Made by a program: the position numbers and the translations under genes
Shown here: piece after piece, positions 24,845-37,426 of the stretch
Layout of the letters: every line of letters starts with the position of its first letter
Position numbering within the stretch: the stretch's first letter is position 1
The notes under the pieces: model-generated
Database searches by the model: none
What the model was told of the DNA's origin: nothing
Seen by the model: the letters and a program-made list of their open reading frames with translations, nothing else
Assembly: GCA_905331475.1 (NCBI GenBank)
Contig: CAJNYU010000023.1
Span: forward strand, 64,634-128,633
From: Rotaria socialis
Taxonomy: Eukaryota > Rotifera > Eurotatoria > Philodinida > Philodinidae
Length of the DNA: 64,000 nt
Reading direction: 5' to 3'

Positions 24845-27800
24845 TTATTCTGGTCTTTTTGTTTTAAAATCAAGATATTTTCTATAACCATAAATATCAT
24901 TTTCAACGTCTTCCTTTCGAATATTTTTCTTGTAATAAAATACTTCGGCGACTTCACTTGTCAATGGTTCATATTTCGACTGAGCAACTGCTCGAACAAA
25001 ACCATCGACAATATAATAGGCTACAAATTTAAATTCATCATCAAGATCGCCATGAATTATAACATTTTCCGGATCACGAGTATAACCCGCATAACGTATA
25101 TTTGTTTTATTATTTTGTGTTGACCAAAATATAGGTGTTGTATACAAATCACTTTTCAATGAATCATACGTCGCTGCTGTTTGACCATGATAATGATTTA
25201 AGATAGTATTGGCTAGAATACATAGATTTTAATATATATATGCTGTTCTGTTCTTGTGACCTGTGCTAATAGCTATACTACTAATTTCGGAAAGAGGATC
25301 ATGAAAGAAATATTTTCATTACTGATACTAAACACCAGTTATCTCAGCTTGATGTTTTTCATAGACATTGCTATTGGTATGAAAACATGAAGTATTTGAC
25401 CTAAGCGAGTGCATTGATTGTGTCGCTATATAAAAACAAAACTATTCCGCATGTAGGAAAAAGTTAATCGCCGCGATTTGTACTAGAGAATTAGCAACAA
25501 GATCATGTGAACAGCGAATGATGCAGTTTTTCCTATCTATTTTTAGATTATTTAGATATTCTTAAGAATAAATCCTATAAGATTTGCACTGAGAAAAGAA
25601 AACTAAATCGGTTGTACAACCTTAATGTTCCAAACGATAATTACAACAAATATTTCCGGTAGTAATAATATAGACGACGAAATTCCGGATAAATTTGCAA
25701 GTAAACAGAACCGTAGCAGTGGGAAGCTTGTAATTGATTTTCATGACTTCAATAAAAGGAGGTTCAGCCTTTTTTCTTCAAAATTATCCTATAAAAGACA
25801 CTATCCAATCAAAACAATGATTCTGGAAGACATCGTTGGATCGTTTTCTTTTTCATATGTATTGAAAACATCAAAGCATTAATTTTTTAATAAACTCAGA
25901 CCAAGTGGAAATTTTTTTGGACAGTATATCTATCTCAATTTTTTAATTTCCTCTCTAGCTGAACAGTACGAGTTTTAAAAAGTAACTTAATCTATTTTAT
26001 CAGCCAAAACAGGAAATCAACATGTATGTTCCGTCTAGTAAAAAAATTCTTTTTTTTGTAGCTTTTCATTCTAATATTGGAACAAACTACGTCATGATTT
26101 TTTTCAATTATATAATGCCTACCAGCTTGATGACCTGTTGAACAAGCCATCTGCCAATGTTGACAGTTGACATAGTCTAGATTGAATATTGCCAACGGGT
26201 ATTTACTTATATCTCCAACTGCTAACACACGTTCAACTGATGTTCCCAAACGTTCATTAACTTTGATAAAACCATCATTTGTCATTTCGAGGGGAGAATT
26301 TTTATATAACTCAGAACATATTTCACTACCGATTGCAACTATAAGAAGATCACATGGAATTAAATCACCGGTTTCTAATTGTACAAATTTGACACGATTA
26401 TTTTCGCCCTAAAATTTGTCAATATGAGAACATTTGTTGACAAAAGGAAAACTAAAACGAACTGTTAATTTTGCCACATTCGCTTGTGGATAGAATACTG
26501 CGCCATTTTTCTCATGAATTTTCTGTAAAGCTTGACCGATTCGTTGGCCAAAAATACCTGTATAAACGAAGAAATAGTTTTTCTCGATCAGCTCATCTGT
26601 TTTTTCTACATACGAGCCATTGGTATTTTTGAACGCATAACAACTGAAACAGTCTTCTTTTCATTTAAACCTGTTGTTAACCATCCACACAATTCTAATG
26701 CAATAAATGAATCACCAATAATAACGATGTTTTTCGTATCCACTGATTTTACTGTATCTATTTTCAACAAAAATATAGCCTCTGCTTTTGTGAACTACAA
26801 AAACTTACTAGCAAAATAACCAGCATCGTCTAATGATCTTAAATAGAATATATTGCTAAGATTATGACCTGGTAATGTTGTGGGTAATTTTCTTGGCCGT
26901 AAACCAGTCGCTAATACTAAGTAGTCGTATGCTTGAGATTTGACTCTCCTATCTAATGGTTTATATGTTAAGCTTTTGTCAGACCAATTTATGTTTGTTA
27001 CTTCGGTATGAAGTAACAAATCAATATGGGCTTTGCTAAAATAAGTTTCATCACGAAGAACTAAATCTTGAGGATTTTTAGCTGGTTGTTTGGATAATTG
27101 AACCTTAAAAACTCGTCGAACATATTTTTTTATCAAGAATTTGAGAGAGAAAATACTCACACGATCATATGGTAATGTTGCTTCGTTGGAAAATAAAATA
27201 ATGCGGCCACGAAATCCATCTTGACGGAGCATATCGGCACATGTAAATCCACCTGTGAAGATGAAAAATTATTACATTCAGATACGTTTGAAAGCTGATG
27301 AGATTTGTCAAACCCTAACTACTATCATTGCAAAAATCTTTACCTGCTCCTGCTCCGACAATCGCCACTACTGGTTTTGCTTCAATGACAAGATTAGCAG
27401 GTATTTTCGAACGTTCAAATTTTCCAAGATCTTTAACTTTTGCAACAAAAATAACCTGATTATCGACGATTTCCACATCATATTCTAATAATAGATGAAT
27501 TAAATAAAATACAACAGAAGGACGAAAATAAAATCCTACTTGGTAAATGTCCGTGCCCTGGATGATCTTCAATATCACCAGTATCGACGCGAAAACAGGC
27601 GCCATGTGCAAAACATCGAAGGTGATTATTAATTAACGAGCCTATTTTAGCATTTTTTACCCATCAATACGAAAAAAAAAAATTTTTTTATCCAAACCTT
27701 TTACTAATGGTAATTTATAATGACAACATTTACTTGAATAAGCATAAAATTTATCGTTTTGTCTAATAAGTAAAATACTCGTCGCAACGAGTGCTGTTTT

Positions 27801-27941
27801 TATTTCGAATTCTTTCATTTGTCCATTATGTAAATCGTTAACTGAACATAAATGTTGACGAATTTGTTCATCTTTTGCTACAACTGCATTTCGATCATCA
27901 TCACTTGTAATTGCTGTTAGAATAGATTTGCGACTATTCAT
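24845..27941 (-). CDS. AIFM3: AIFM3-like Rieske/FAD oxidoreductase
   Basis: Nine exons (27698-27941, 27540-27641, 27344-27484, 27161-27252, 26809-27103, 26614-26757, 26463-26557, 26123-26408, 24845-25212) join to 588 residues, close to the usual length of about 600. An N-terminal Rieske domain has its paired ligands split between exons 1 and 2 (CCHY, CFAHGACF), so a 2Fe-2S centre is expected. It is followed by a pyridine nucleotide-disulfide oxidoreductase fold with the FAD-binding GxGxxG (VGAGAGGFTCA), an ATG motif (VLATGLRPR), a second nucleotide site (IVIIGDSFIALE) and the FAD-closing VLAVGDI. The C-terminal reductase domain ends KTKRPE. AIFM3 is mitochondrial in animals; I see no obvious targeting peptide with this start, and an acceptor (TTTCAG) lies five bases before the ATG, so 5' exons could be missing. 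Confidence 0.92.
25213..26122. other. Long last intron of the AIFM3-like gene
   Basis: A 910 bp intron, far longer than the 50-60 bp introns around it. An 85-codon plus-strand frame inside it has no support. No repeat was recognised. Confidence 0.5.
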
Positions 27942-30407
27942 CTTATCTGAAACAATCCGGCATCGGTAGAAATATAGAAGAAATCTGTCCTAGACGCAAA
28001 ACACAAAAAATAAAGCACAATTTCGTACTTTGCCATGTTCTATAATCCATATATGAGTAATATCGATAAAAAATTACCTGTACTCTTATACACAAATATT
28101 TTTATGCTCCTCCCATTGTAATCATTATAAGACACTTTTATGGCGAGATTTTTCAAGAACAAGCAGAACATTTTTTTTTCTTCAGCTGTAATCATTACAC
28201 AGTATAGCATAGACATATATGAAGTAAACATCAAACGATAAAGAGTAGCGTTCGCTTTACATTAAGCAGTGGTTGTAGCGCTCTACGTCATCTACATACA
28301 TGACTAAAAAGCGACCATGATAATCAATACGATTGAAAATAGTACAAATCATGACAAATGATATAAACACTCTTTCCGAGACGACATTTGAGTACTTTAC
28401 CTTGATACGAAAACAAAATTCTGGCGGTAAATTCTTTAATATCATTGGATGCAGAGAAAAATTTTAAACTTCAATGTCATATTTTAATTACAATCAACAG
28501 AACACTCTGTGAAATTAATTTTGAAAAAAACAATTTTCTTTCAAGGACATTGCATTTTGCACGTTGATCTAATATTCTCGGTCGTATATAAATAAACGTT
28601 GGTTGTGTCTGAAGGATGTAAAAGCAATGTCTTCGGCGAGTTCTGAAGTAATTATATTTTAGTAGTGAGACGAAATACAATAAAAATGGCGTATTTTAAT
28701 TTTCTTGATATTTTTCCAGCATATCAAATTCATGAGTTTAACTGAGAATTATTGCAATGTCATTCACTTGATTAGAATGATTGTTTTTCCGTATTAAAAA
28801 CTAATAAAAATATCGAACTTTGAAAGTTCTTGAAGAGATAATTCTCCCGTGAAGCAAACCAATGAAATGACATCTCTTCGTCGCGGTAATTTACACACCC
28901 GAGAATCTTGTTGTGCGGAAAGCAAAGATGAACACATTGTTTACGCTCATTATTCACAGTCAACAATAAGAAGTTATTTTTCCACATCAAAATAATTTTA
29001 TTCTGTGTACTTCACGGAAATCTATCAGCATGGAATAAAGACACGATTTAGACATAACTCCCTATTTCTAACAATCGATGATGAGACACACTAACGAAAA
29101 ATCATAACAGACAAGGAAATTTACATTTTACAATTAATATTCTCACAAGTGCTGGTGTAAAATTTCAATAAAGTCACCCGCATGTGCCAACACACTCGAT
29201 TTCAATTCGAGTAATGCTCGCTGTTAACAAGACGACACATCAGCTGTCAATTCTCGAAATGAAAGCTTTTCTGGCACTATAGCTCGGAGTCACATACGGT
29301 ATATATTAATAGAATACTTCAAGAAATAGACTCGGGCGACACAACATCGTGCTCGACGTAGAAATTTATTTTGTATTACCTTTCATTAGCTCATATCGAT
29401 AAGAAAATTATGACAAGATGCATGTGAAAAAGATAGCAATATATTTTCGAGTGTCAATGTAGCTTATCTTCACTGAATGTTACTAAAACAAATCGTCTTC
29501 ACTCTTTCATCTGATCCGATAGTTTTCATCGATGTGTAATAAATAGCGTCTAAAAACAAGAAATCTTAATTTTCTTATTATGCTGCTAACTATCAGCAGA
29601 TGTTTTCTCGCAGATTGACACCTGTTTTGTTGTCATCTTCGTTTAGCGTATGATGATAGCACATGTAGAAAACAACGGTTATAACGGAAACAAATTGAAA
29701 CGAACAAGTGCATTCAAAGATTTTATATAACAATTCATTTCAATAGGCTTTATATCATTAGCTCATCATAATAGAATTCAATCAAAGTGCGTCTAGCTGA
29801 CGTTCATTTAAGCTTTTGTTGACAATACAATAAAGCTAAATGTAAACATTATGTCTTCCATATTGAAATAAGAATCAAAATTTTCCAGATAAAACAAAAA
29901 GCGACTATTCATTCTCGAAGTCTCTAACCGATAACAAAATAATGTTTAATTGAAATTGCACTAGAGATCAGACAAACAAGATAGTCCTTATCAATGGATT
30001 TATCTTAGATTTGTGCACTTGAATATTCATTCTTAAGCTTTTTATACAACGCATTACAAACATAGGAAATGCAGCGTTAATGTGAGAAGTGGCATATCGT
30101 AAACGGCAAGCAGCTGTCCTTCCCCCTCTCTACAATAATAACATGACAATCTCAATTGGCTTGTTGTGTTATTTCGCACATATTTCTTCGTCTAATGTAT
30201 GTATGTATGTATGTATTTCCCTGTTGTGTGATCACTATTTTCCTTCTCCCGCTCATTCTCTCATCGTATCTGTGTTCAATCCAATATGTTTCTCTCTACG
30301 TGTCGCACACACAGGAGAATATCAATGAACGTCTGTTCAATAATATAATATATATATATATAAAAACAAAAATTAGCGAATGACTGATCAATGACCTCGG
30401 TCATATT

Positions 30408-30438
<31 letters not shown>

Positions 30439-30663
30439 CTTTCATTATATATTTTCCAAGATCTAGTTCGTCTGTGCAAATCGGACGATTCATTTTACTA
30501 AATAGTTGTTTTTCCTTTTCGTTCTTTATTTAACCGACGAAAAAGAAAAATAATACATGTAAAAGTTCGAAGAGACGAAATCAGTCATTCATTTCAAAAC
30601 ATCAATATATAGAAAACACACATACATAAAACAGCATTTTTCTCTACTTTTTTTATTCGAATC
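27942..30663. other. Intergenic region between divergent AIFM3-like and CPEB genes
   Basis: 2.7 kb without a supportable gene. It ends in simple repeats: TGTA units near 30197-30214, TA near 30346-30361 and a pyrimidine CT run at 30412-30432. An AATATATAG box at about 30605 lies 58 bp before the CPEB ATG and may be its TATA element. Confidence 0.5.
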
Positions 30664-32349
30664 ATGGATGTTAATTGTTGTCCACGTAATGATTTTTCAT
30701 TTCCTATGAAAAATAATACTAAAGAATTTGTTTCAACTTGGCCAACACAGGCATCATCGTCAAACAATGGTTTGAGTCTTGGTTCAACATTATCAAGTAA
30801 GTCTTGGAAGACAAAAAAAACGAAGCTTATTTTTCGACATCCTCATAATTACTTACGGGAAACGATGTTCTACATTGTTGTTTAGGTGAAAATATCTTCG
30901 ATCAAGAACAGAAACCTTTTCAAGATTATATTCTACGTAACACATCGAATATAATGTCTTTCGAACAATCGTGTGTATTACCATTTCAGCAACTTGTTTT
31001 AAATGATCTTAATCCACGAACTAGTAGTTCATCTATGCTTCCATTTTCATTCAATAATGAACCATTACCATTCGGCTCAAGTCATCAATCGAATATGAAT
31101 GATGAAAATGTTCGACCTCCATGGTTACTTTCAATTGCACCACCACCACCACAACAACAACAACAACAACAACAACAATCGATGGTTCGCGTACAAGATG
31201 ATACAACAGAAAACATTCGCCATTGGATTGGCGATTTTTCTACGGAACAATCGCATGATGGAAATAGTATTCATCAAATTCCATTACTTTCACAAAAAGT
31301 ATTTATTGGTGGTGTACCACGTTTTGCAACTGAATCTGATATTCATGCGAATTTCGATCGCTTTGGTGTATTTGAAATACAATGGCCAAAATTACACGGC
31401 TTACACAAGGAGCAACATCGTGAAAATGGATTTTTTCATATTGTTTTTCATAATGCAAAATCTGTCTGTGCCCTGTTAGATTGTTGTTCGCGTCAAACAA
31501 ACAATAATGCATGTGCAGATTATTTTATACATTTTGAAACAGCAACGGGTTCAAGAAAAACCGTTGAAATCATTCCGTGGAATATTGGCGATAATAATTA
31601 TGCATTACGGTATGAAATAATTATTTATTACGATGAAGAGTTTTTACCAAACATTTTTATTTAGACCACCACAACAACTTGACTCGAAAAAAACGATTTT
31701 CGTTGGCAATCTTCACGGTACAATGACGGCTAGATATTTATGGCGTTTAATGGAAGATCTATTTGGTGGTGCCGTCTATGCAGGAGTTGATATTGATAAA
31801 TATAAATATCCGTAAGTCATTGAAAGAAGTATTAATTTCATATTTTCAAATTATTTTATATTCAGAATTGGTAGTGGACGGGTTACATTCGATAATAGTT
31901 CAAGTTTTCTTCATGCGGTATCAACAGCTTTCGGTAAGTTGAGAAAAAAATCTTAATTAAGTCTCACCGGTTCCGATGGACACCAATAATCTTGTTTATT
32001 TTGCCCGGAAATTATCTGATGAGTTTTATTTCGACTGCAATTATGATGGAAATCCTGATTATTTTTAGTCGATGTTCGAACGCCTCGTTTTCTCAAACGT
32101 CTTCAAATTGAACCTCATTTGCAATATCGATTCTGTTCATTATGTAAGACAGCTGCTGGTGATTTATTTTGTCGAAATTTTGCTTGCTTCGACTATTTTT
32201 GTCAACGCTGTTGGCAAAAAATCCATATCGGTAGTATGGCAGCTCATAAGGCAGTGACGCGTCATTCCAAGTCGTCACAGCCACTCTTTCATCCATCACT
32301 ACAAGCGCAAACCGTCGGTAGTGTTATAGGTACAAATGGATTTCAATAA
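30664..32349 (+). CDS. CPEB: Cytoplasmic polyadenylation element-binding protein
   Basis: Five exons (30664-30796, 30886-31609, 31665-31811, 31866-31933, 32069-32349) give 450 residues in continuous phase. A disordered N-terminus with a Gln run precedes two RNA recognition motifs ([15 protein letters not shown] in RRM1; [16 protein letters not shown] in RRM2) and a C-terminal ZZ-type zinc domain with the expected Cys/His ligands ([27 protein letters not shown]). That order is diagnostic of CPEB, which binds U-rich elements in 3' UTRs and controls poly(A) tail length and translation in germ cells and neurons. Which of the CPEB1 or CPEB2-4 classes it belongs to was not settled. The 3' end probably lies near AATAAACATATG at about 32868. 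Confidence 0.93.
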
Positions 32350-33004
32350 AATGTTATATACTTACATTTGTGTGCGTGTGTGAATTTATGTTTCATTTTG
32401 AATTTAATTTTCTAGTCGTCGTCGTACATGTAGATGAATGGCTGTGTGTATGTGTGTTGTCTTATATTTTATTTTTTTACTTTTTTTTCTCACACTCTCA
32501 CATTTCTCGTATGTGATGTTGTCAAGATCGTTGATAAAAACAGAATTGAGAGTCTTCGGTGTATTCAAACTTACGCTAATTAATTCTAATTCTTTCTTTC
32601 TTTTTATTAGATAATTTCTCAAGCGTATATTAACTGGTGTCTTAGTCATTTTTTTTTCGTTCGTTTATCTTTAATAAGTCAATGAACAACCAAATAATAG
32701 AATTCTTATATGACTTTTATTAAAATATTTCTTTTGTTCCAATACTTTTTTTTGTTTAACTTTCTGTATGTGTTCGAAATGATCTGATTATTATGCTTTA
32801 TTATTTTTTGTTGTTATTGTCTCTTTTTTTTTTCTTCTTACCATGTTTGTCAGCTAATAATTGAAAATAATAAACATATGGTGGCAAACAAAAATGATTT
32901 TCAAATTCATTTCGAGCCTCTACTGATGGAATCATAAAAAAGGCCTATGGGGGTTTGTAGTTTTATAAACTTTAAGAAATTTATTTCCTAAAAAAATACA
33001 TTCA
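32350..33004. other. Convergent 3' ends of CPEB and PUSL1 genes
   Basis: T-rich sequence; likely 3' UTR of CPEB on the plus strand and of PUSL1 on the minus strand. No other feature was seen. Confidence 0.5.
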
Positions 33005-34119
33005 CTATCTGACAGACATGATTTTACTATCAAGTTCTTCTTCATCCTCATCGTCGTCTTGTATTTCCATCAAAACGTCATCATCATCAACATCATCAGG
33101 TCGAAATAACGGTGGATTGAGAAAGTCCTGTTCATTATATTTAACTTCATGCAAAAATAGACCATGTGGTTTGAGTGTTGTAGGATATGGACTATCATAG
33201 TAATCAGGTGGACAAGCGAAACGATCGAGAACATCTTGAGTTGTCATTTGTCCTTTAGCAATATGTACTAATGTACCCGTGATGCGTCGAATTAATTTAT
33301 AAAGGAATGCTTCAGCCTCAAAAACAAGATTATAAACGCGCATTGACGAATGAAGTGGTGACGATTCCATTAATGGTACCATTGGTTCACCTTCAACAAA
33401 ACCAAGACGCATCGTTTTTACAGGACATCGACGTTCTATTGCCATATTTAGTCGGCCTTGAGTATTTGTAAATGCAGAAAAATTATGTTGGCCCTAGTCG
33501 TAAAAACATAAAATAAAAGGTTAATTTATAATTCTCAACTTTTTACTTGAAAAACTTCAATGCCTTGACGAAATGCGTCGAGATCGTAGGGCGGTTCAAT
33601 GTACGTAATAAAATCTTTTTCAAATAGATTGCAAGTTGCCGGTGTCATATCCCGTAAGAGAAAACGTTGTTTTTTTCTTAGAAATGGAATATCCGTATTG
33701 ACATTTGTAAATTCATTCTTTTGAAGAAAACCTAATCGATAAACATATTTACGGCCGAGACAATGACGACGAAAATGAAATTGCGGTGATATAGGATGTA
33801 TACGTAGAATGCGGACTTGCTCGTTTTTTTCGGCTAGATACGCATTTAAAGGTTGAACAAGTGTTGTTACATCAATGGGTGCTATCCAGTCGAATGTGCC
33901 CGTATTATGTAATGCATGTACACCACGATCAGTACGAGATGAAACACCGAAACGAAGCGGATGCTGACTAGATTGAAAATGGTAAAGTGCACGTTCGACA
34001 ACACCTTGTACACTGTCAATTTTCGCGCTTGCATTCACTTGGACACCGGCATAAGCTTGACCAGCATAGGAAAAATGCATCATGAAACGTGGAAATTTGA
34101 CATTCGATGAGTACGGCAT
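33005..34119 (-). CDS. PUSL1: TruA-family pseudouridine synthase, PUSL1-like
   Basis: Two exons (33547-34119, 33005-33493) separated by a 53 bp intron encode 353 residues. The catalytic Asp motif is SSRTDRGVHAL, with Arg where most relatives have Ala after the Asp; the closing motif KPHGLFLHEV and the FLYKLIRRITGTLV helix fit PUSL1 better than PUS1 or PUS3. The enzyme converts uridine to pseudouridine in RNA, and PUSL1 is known as mitochondrial in mammals. The last 40 residues are an Asp/Glu-rich tail not usual in the family. The start ATG directly abuts a strong acceptor, TTTTTCAG|ATG, as expected for a trans-spliced downstream cistron. Confidence 0.9.
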
Positions 34120-34528
34120 CTGAAAAAGACAAAAGCAAGATCTAGTCTAACTGCAATTCTTCAATTTTCACGAAAGGTCTCACAGCATTCAACTACCGAG
34201 CGAACATATCCAACTGATAAATCGCGTTTTAGTCGAGGCCTGTCTTCGTGCGAAGTTTCAGACCAAAAATCCTTTGTCCTCGTGTACTTGAGAATTAGGA
34301 CCTACATGATGCACATTGTTCCGACTAAAAATGCAATTTATCCGTTGGATATGTTCCCTCGTAAATATTACCGGAGCTTTGTGAAACGGTTTTCGATAAT
34401 GTGCTATCGATGGGATTTTAGAATATATTGTAATTTCCTGAAATACTGATTATTTAGAACGACGGTTGAATTTCTTCAAAAAACAATATCCTGTTTTTAT
34501 TATCCTTTTTGTTTTTTTAAATACAACT
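34120..34528. other. Spacer between PUSL1 and POP4
   Basis: About 410 bp with no ORF or repeat; presumably the 3' UTR of POP4 and the leader acceptor of PUSL1. Confidence 0.5.
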
Positions 34529-35254
34529 TTAACAAAATTCATGCATATATTCAATAGTAGTCGATCGTTTTTGACCACGTTGTTCTGGACGTACAGCAAT
34601 AGCTGCACCTGGTAAAAATACTGTCTGTTGTTTATGTTTAACAGTGATATCTATTGCGAAGAGGCAATCTTTTTTCAATATTGAACATTTTCGATTTTTA
34701 GTTTTATCAATAATAACAAATATATTCTTCGTTTCTTGAATAACAATGCCTTCTTTTCCTAGTAACGATCGATTTTTTGCTTTGTCCACTCGTATTATAC
34801 AGCCATGATAATCAGCCGTGAGAATACGTTGAAGAATATTTTCATTATTTGTTGCATCTTTTAATAATTCACTTGTATATTGTTTCCATAGATCATTCAT
34901 GAATAAATAATTCTTATAATCGGTTTGAAGTTCTGTTTTACGTAGTTGTTGTGCATCATGACGAACTTTTTTTATTGTTTTCGATAGCAATTTATTTCCT
35001 TTGCGCGATAGATGTTTGCGTTTTTGTCGAGAGAATTGATGAATATTTTTCGAATTGGTACCGATAATTTGCTGTTGATGTCGAAGAGATTCAACTAAGG
35101 ATGACTGTTTAGCACTATCAGACTGTACTAGAGTATGAACAAGCGAAGATATGAAATCATTTCGATCTGTTGTTGAACGAGGAGCACTTAGAAAGGGCTC
35201 GACAAGTTTAGGAGCCGATGCATAGATTGTCGCATGTTGATGATGTAAATTCAT
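34529..35254 (-). CDS. POP4: RNase P/MRP protein subunit Rpp29/Pop4
   Basis: Single exon, 241 residues, close to the family length of about 220. The N-terminal half is basic and helical (RQKRKHLSRKGNK); the C-terminal half is the Sm-like beta barrel, with WKQYTSELL, ADYHGCIIRVDKAKNRS, LLGKEGIVIQET and FVIIDKTKNRKCSILKK. It belongs to the core of nuclear RNase P and RNase MRP, which process the 5' ends of pre-tRNA and pre-rRNA. It lies 117 bp downstream of the WASHC3 stop on the same strand, and a CTCTAG acceptor sits six bases before its ATG. Confidence 0.92.
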   Translation of the reverse strand: MNLHHQHATIYASAPKLVEPFLSAPRSTTDRNDFISSLVHTLVQSDSAKQSSLVESLRHQQQIIGTNSKNIHQFSRQKRKHLSRKGNKLLSKTIKKVRHDAQQLRKTELQTDYKNYLFMNDLWKQYTSELLKDATNNENILQRILTADYHGCIIRVDKAKNRSLLGKEGIVIQETKNIFVIIDKTKNRKCSILKKDCLFAIDITVKHKQQTVFLPGAAIAVRPEQRGQKRSTTIEYMHEFC

Positions 35255-35371
35255 ATTTATCTAGAGTATGATTTATCAAATAATTGTACAACTATAAATT
35301 AAATAAATTTATTCATAAAATAATAAATGGAATTACACCAGTAGAAAATATAGAAAAAACAAGGCTTTCAA

Positions 35372-36180
35372 TCATTGCACATTTGAATCTGGACCGATCA
35401 CTGATCTAAACATTTAAAAACAAAAGTATGTATAAAGCAGAGAATTTCAAATGAATTTACTCGATCGTAGCTTGGTCAAACCCATCGCCCATCATTTTAT
35501 GTCGAACAGCATCACGCGGTATACGCTATAAAATAAAATAAAATCATCAAATAAAGTGCATTGAATTCCGCATTTGTTCTATCATACCACAAGCAACATT
35601 TTTCGATATTTTTCTGTTCGAGGATCTTCGACTTTTTCTGGTTCAGGTGGTGGTGGTGGAGGAGGAGGAGGCGGTGGTGGTCCACCGGTTGATGGTGGCG
35701 GAGGTGGAGGTGGAGGTGGCCCGCCAGTCGATTGTGGCGGTGGTGCAGGAGGTGGATTTGAAATAGCTGTTTGTTGTGGAGTAGACGTCGATGTTGTTGG
35801 GGTTACAATATCAGCGAGATCTAGTGCTTGATATCCAGGAGTTGAACGAAGCTAAATATAAGAAATAAAATAAAGCTGATTGAATTTTCGACTGCACTTT
35901 TACTTTAGAATCCAGAATTGCAAAATCAGCATCGATCCGTTGTAAGTTAGTTTCAAGTTTCTGAAATTTATTTTCAACTTGCGCACTGAAGGTATTAAAA
36001 AAGTGAACTGTATTGAGTAAAAATTGATTTATATGTTCAGTTTGACGTCGTTGATTGATCGCCTCGACCTAGATGTGAAGTTAAATTTCAAAACATAAAA
36101 TAATCTTTTGTTTTTCTTACTTTTGTATAATCCACTGCAGTGTCGAATATAATTCGCTCTTCATTACTTTCAGAGTCCAT
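35372..36180 (-). CDS. WASHC3: WASH complex subunit 3 (CCDC53)
   Basis: Exons 36121-36180, 35904-36068, 35588-35851, 35461-35525 and 35372-35405 give 195 residues, almost exactly the vertebrate length. A short acidic start (MDSESNEER) leads into a coiled-coil trimerisation helix (INQRRQTEHINQFLLNTVHF), then a long polyproline linker (runs of about 9 and 11 Pro) and the conserved KYRKMLLV...IPRDAVRHKMM block. The WASH complex drives Arp2/3 actin assembly on endosomes. The last 52 bp intron is optional: without it the protein stops at 35457 after TIE. The ATG directly follows TTTTCAG, the mark of a trans-splice acceptor, 70 bp after the upstream gene's stop. Confidence 0.88.
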
Positions 36181-36250
36181 CTGAAAATTATCAACATCAG
36201 AAAGAAAAAGCGAATAAGAAAATATCCGAGAGAAACAAATTTTTTTATTA

Positions 36251-36692
36251 TTAAGCACGTGTTGAAGAAAATAATTTACTTATAGTAGGAATAATATAAA
36301 AACCTGTAACAATGCCGGAAACTAAAAGAAAAAATAATGACAAAATTGTTTATTTAGTTCAAGTTTTCTTACCAAAGAAAAGGACACTTTTGTTGGATAT
36401 AAACGAATATATATTATCAAACAAAGATGTTTGAGATGTTTTAATTAGATTTAAATGTTCAATTATTTCTTGTTCTTTATCATGCAGTTTAATAATATCA
36501 TTCCTGAGATTCTCGGCTATTTGAATTAATTGTTCAAGTTCCGTCTGTTGTTCTATCATAATTGCGTAGAGAGCATTGTCTTGTTGTTCTTGATAGTAAT
36601 GATCGACAATTTGCTCTTGGGAATCTTCCTATAATAATCATATTTCAAGTAATTGAAAAAAAAACGCATACGAAGTTCACAGCCGGCAACAT
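36251..36692 (-). CDS. Coiled-coil microprotein with hydrophobic C-terminus
   Basis: Not recognised. Three exons (36672-36692, 36373-36628, 36251-36321) join in phase to 115 residues starting MLPAVNF. Residues 8-75 form a heptad-like helix rich in Glu, Gln and Leu; near the C-terminus VLFFG followed by a stretch of about 20 apolar residues could be a tail anchor. It heads a run of four closely packed minus-strand genes. Size and layout suggest a subunit of a coiled-coil complex or a tail-anchored adaptor. No function is claimed. Confidence 0.6.
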
Positions 36693-37426
36693 GAAGACGA
36701 CGAACGACGCAGCGTAAAGAAATATTATCTAATGAGTGCTCTATCTTTCACTTGAATCACAATTACGATCAACAATAATAATTAATAGACCTCGATTTTC
36801 TCTTATAATAATATTCTAGTGAACTTTTTAGCAGCTATTTAAAATTCAAAGCTAGTGTTTGCAAAAACCACTTTTGTTTAATTGTTATTTAGAACTGACA
36901 TACTTGTTGTTTTGGCCGACACATATTGACCGAGTAACAGCACCTGTTTTATATTTTGCTGTAAAAATCTAAAAGTATAATATTCGCTTTTGTTGTGTGT
37001 CATTTTATACTGATAAAAAAATCCGAATTTGTCATAGCAGCATCACCCCAGAGTAAATAAACTAATTTTTTCTTTTCTTTTCTTTTCTTTTATTTATTAC
37101 AAGAACATTAATACGCACAAGCTTTTTTTTTCTCTCTCATGATCATAATAAGTTATTAATACATGACTTTACGGAAGAAAAAAAAGCTATGCATACATTC
37201 AAACTTGGCATCATTATTATTAATATTCATATCCTGATGTAATCCATAAAAGGAAAAACGCAAACAAACAGACGTCACCGGCAATTTCAAAAAAAAAAGG
37301 TTTTCTGCTGAAAAAAGAACAAAACCACTAATTACTCTTTCGTTCGCGATGACAACAGTGAGAAAAGAAAAATGGTCGAGCCTAAAATATTTATATGTTC
37401 GATGAATCGATTCTGTTTTTCATCGT
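36693..37426. other. Interval upstream of the four-gene run
   Basis: No gene seen. It should contain the 3' UTR of importin alpha (toward 37427) and the promoter of the four-gene run. Confidence 0.45.

Noticed and set aside
35574..35831. Gly-rich plus-strand ORF
   Set aside because: Antisense shadow of the polyproline region of WASHC3.
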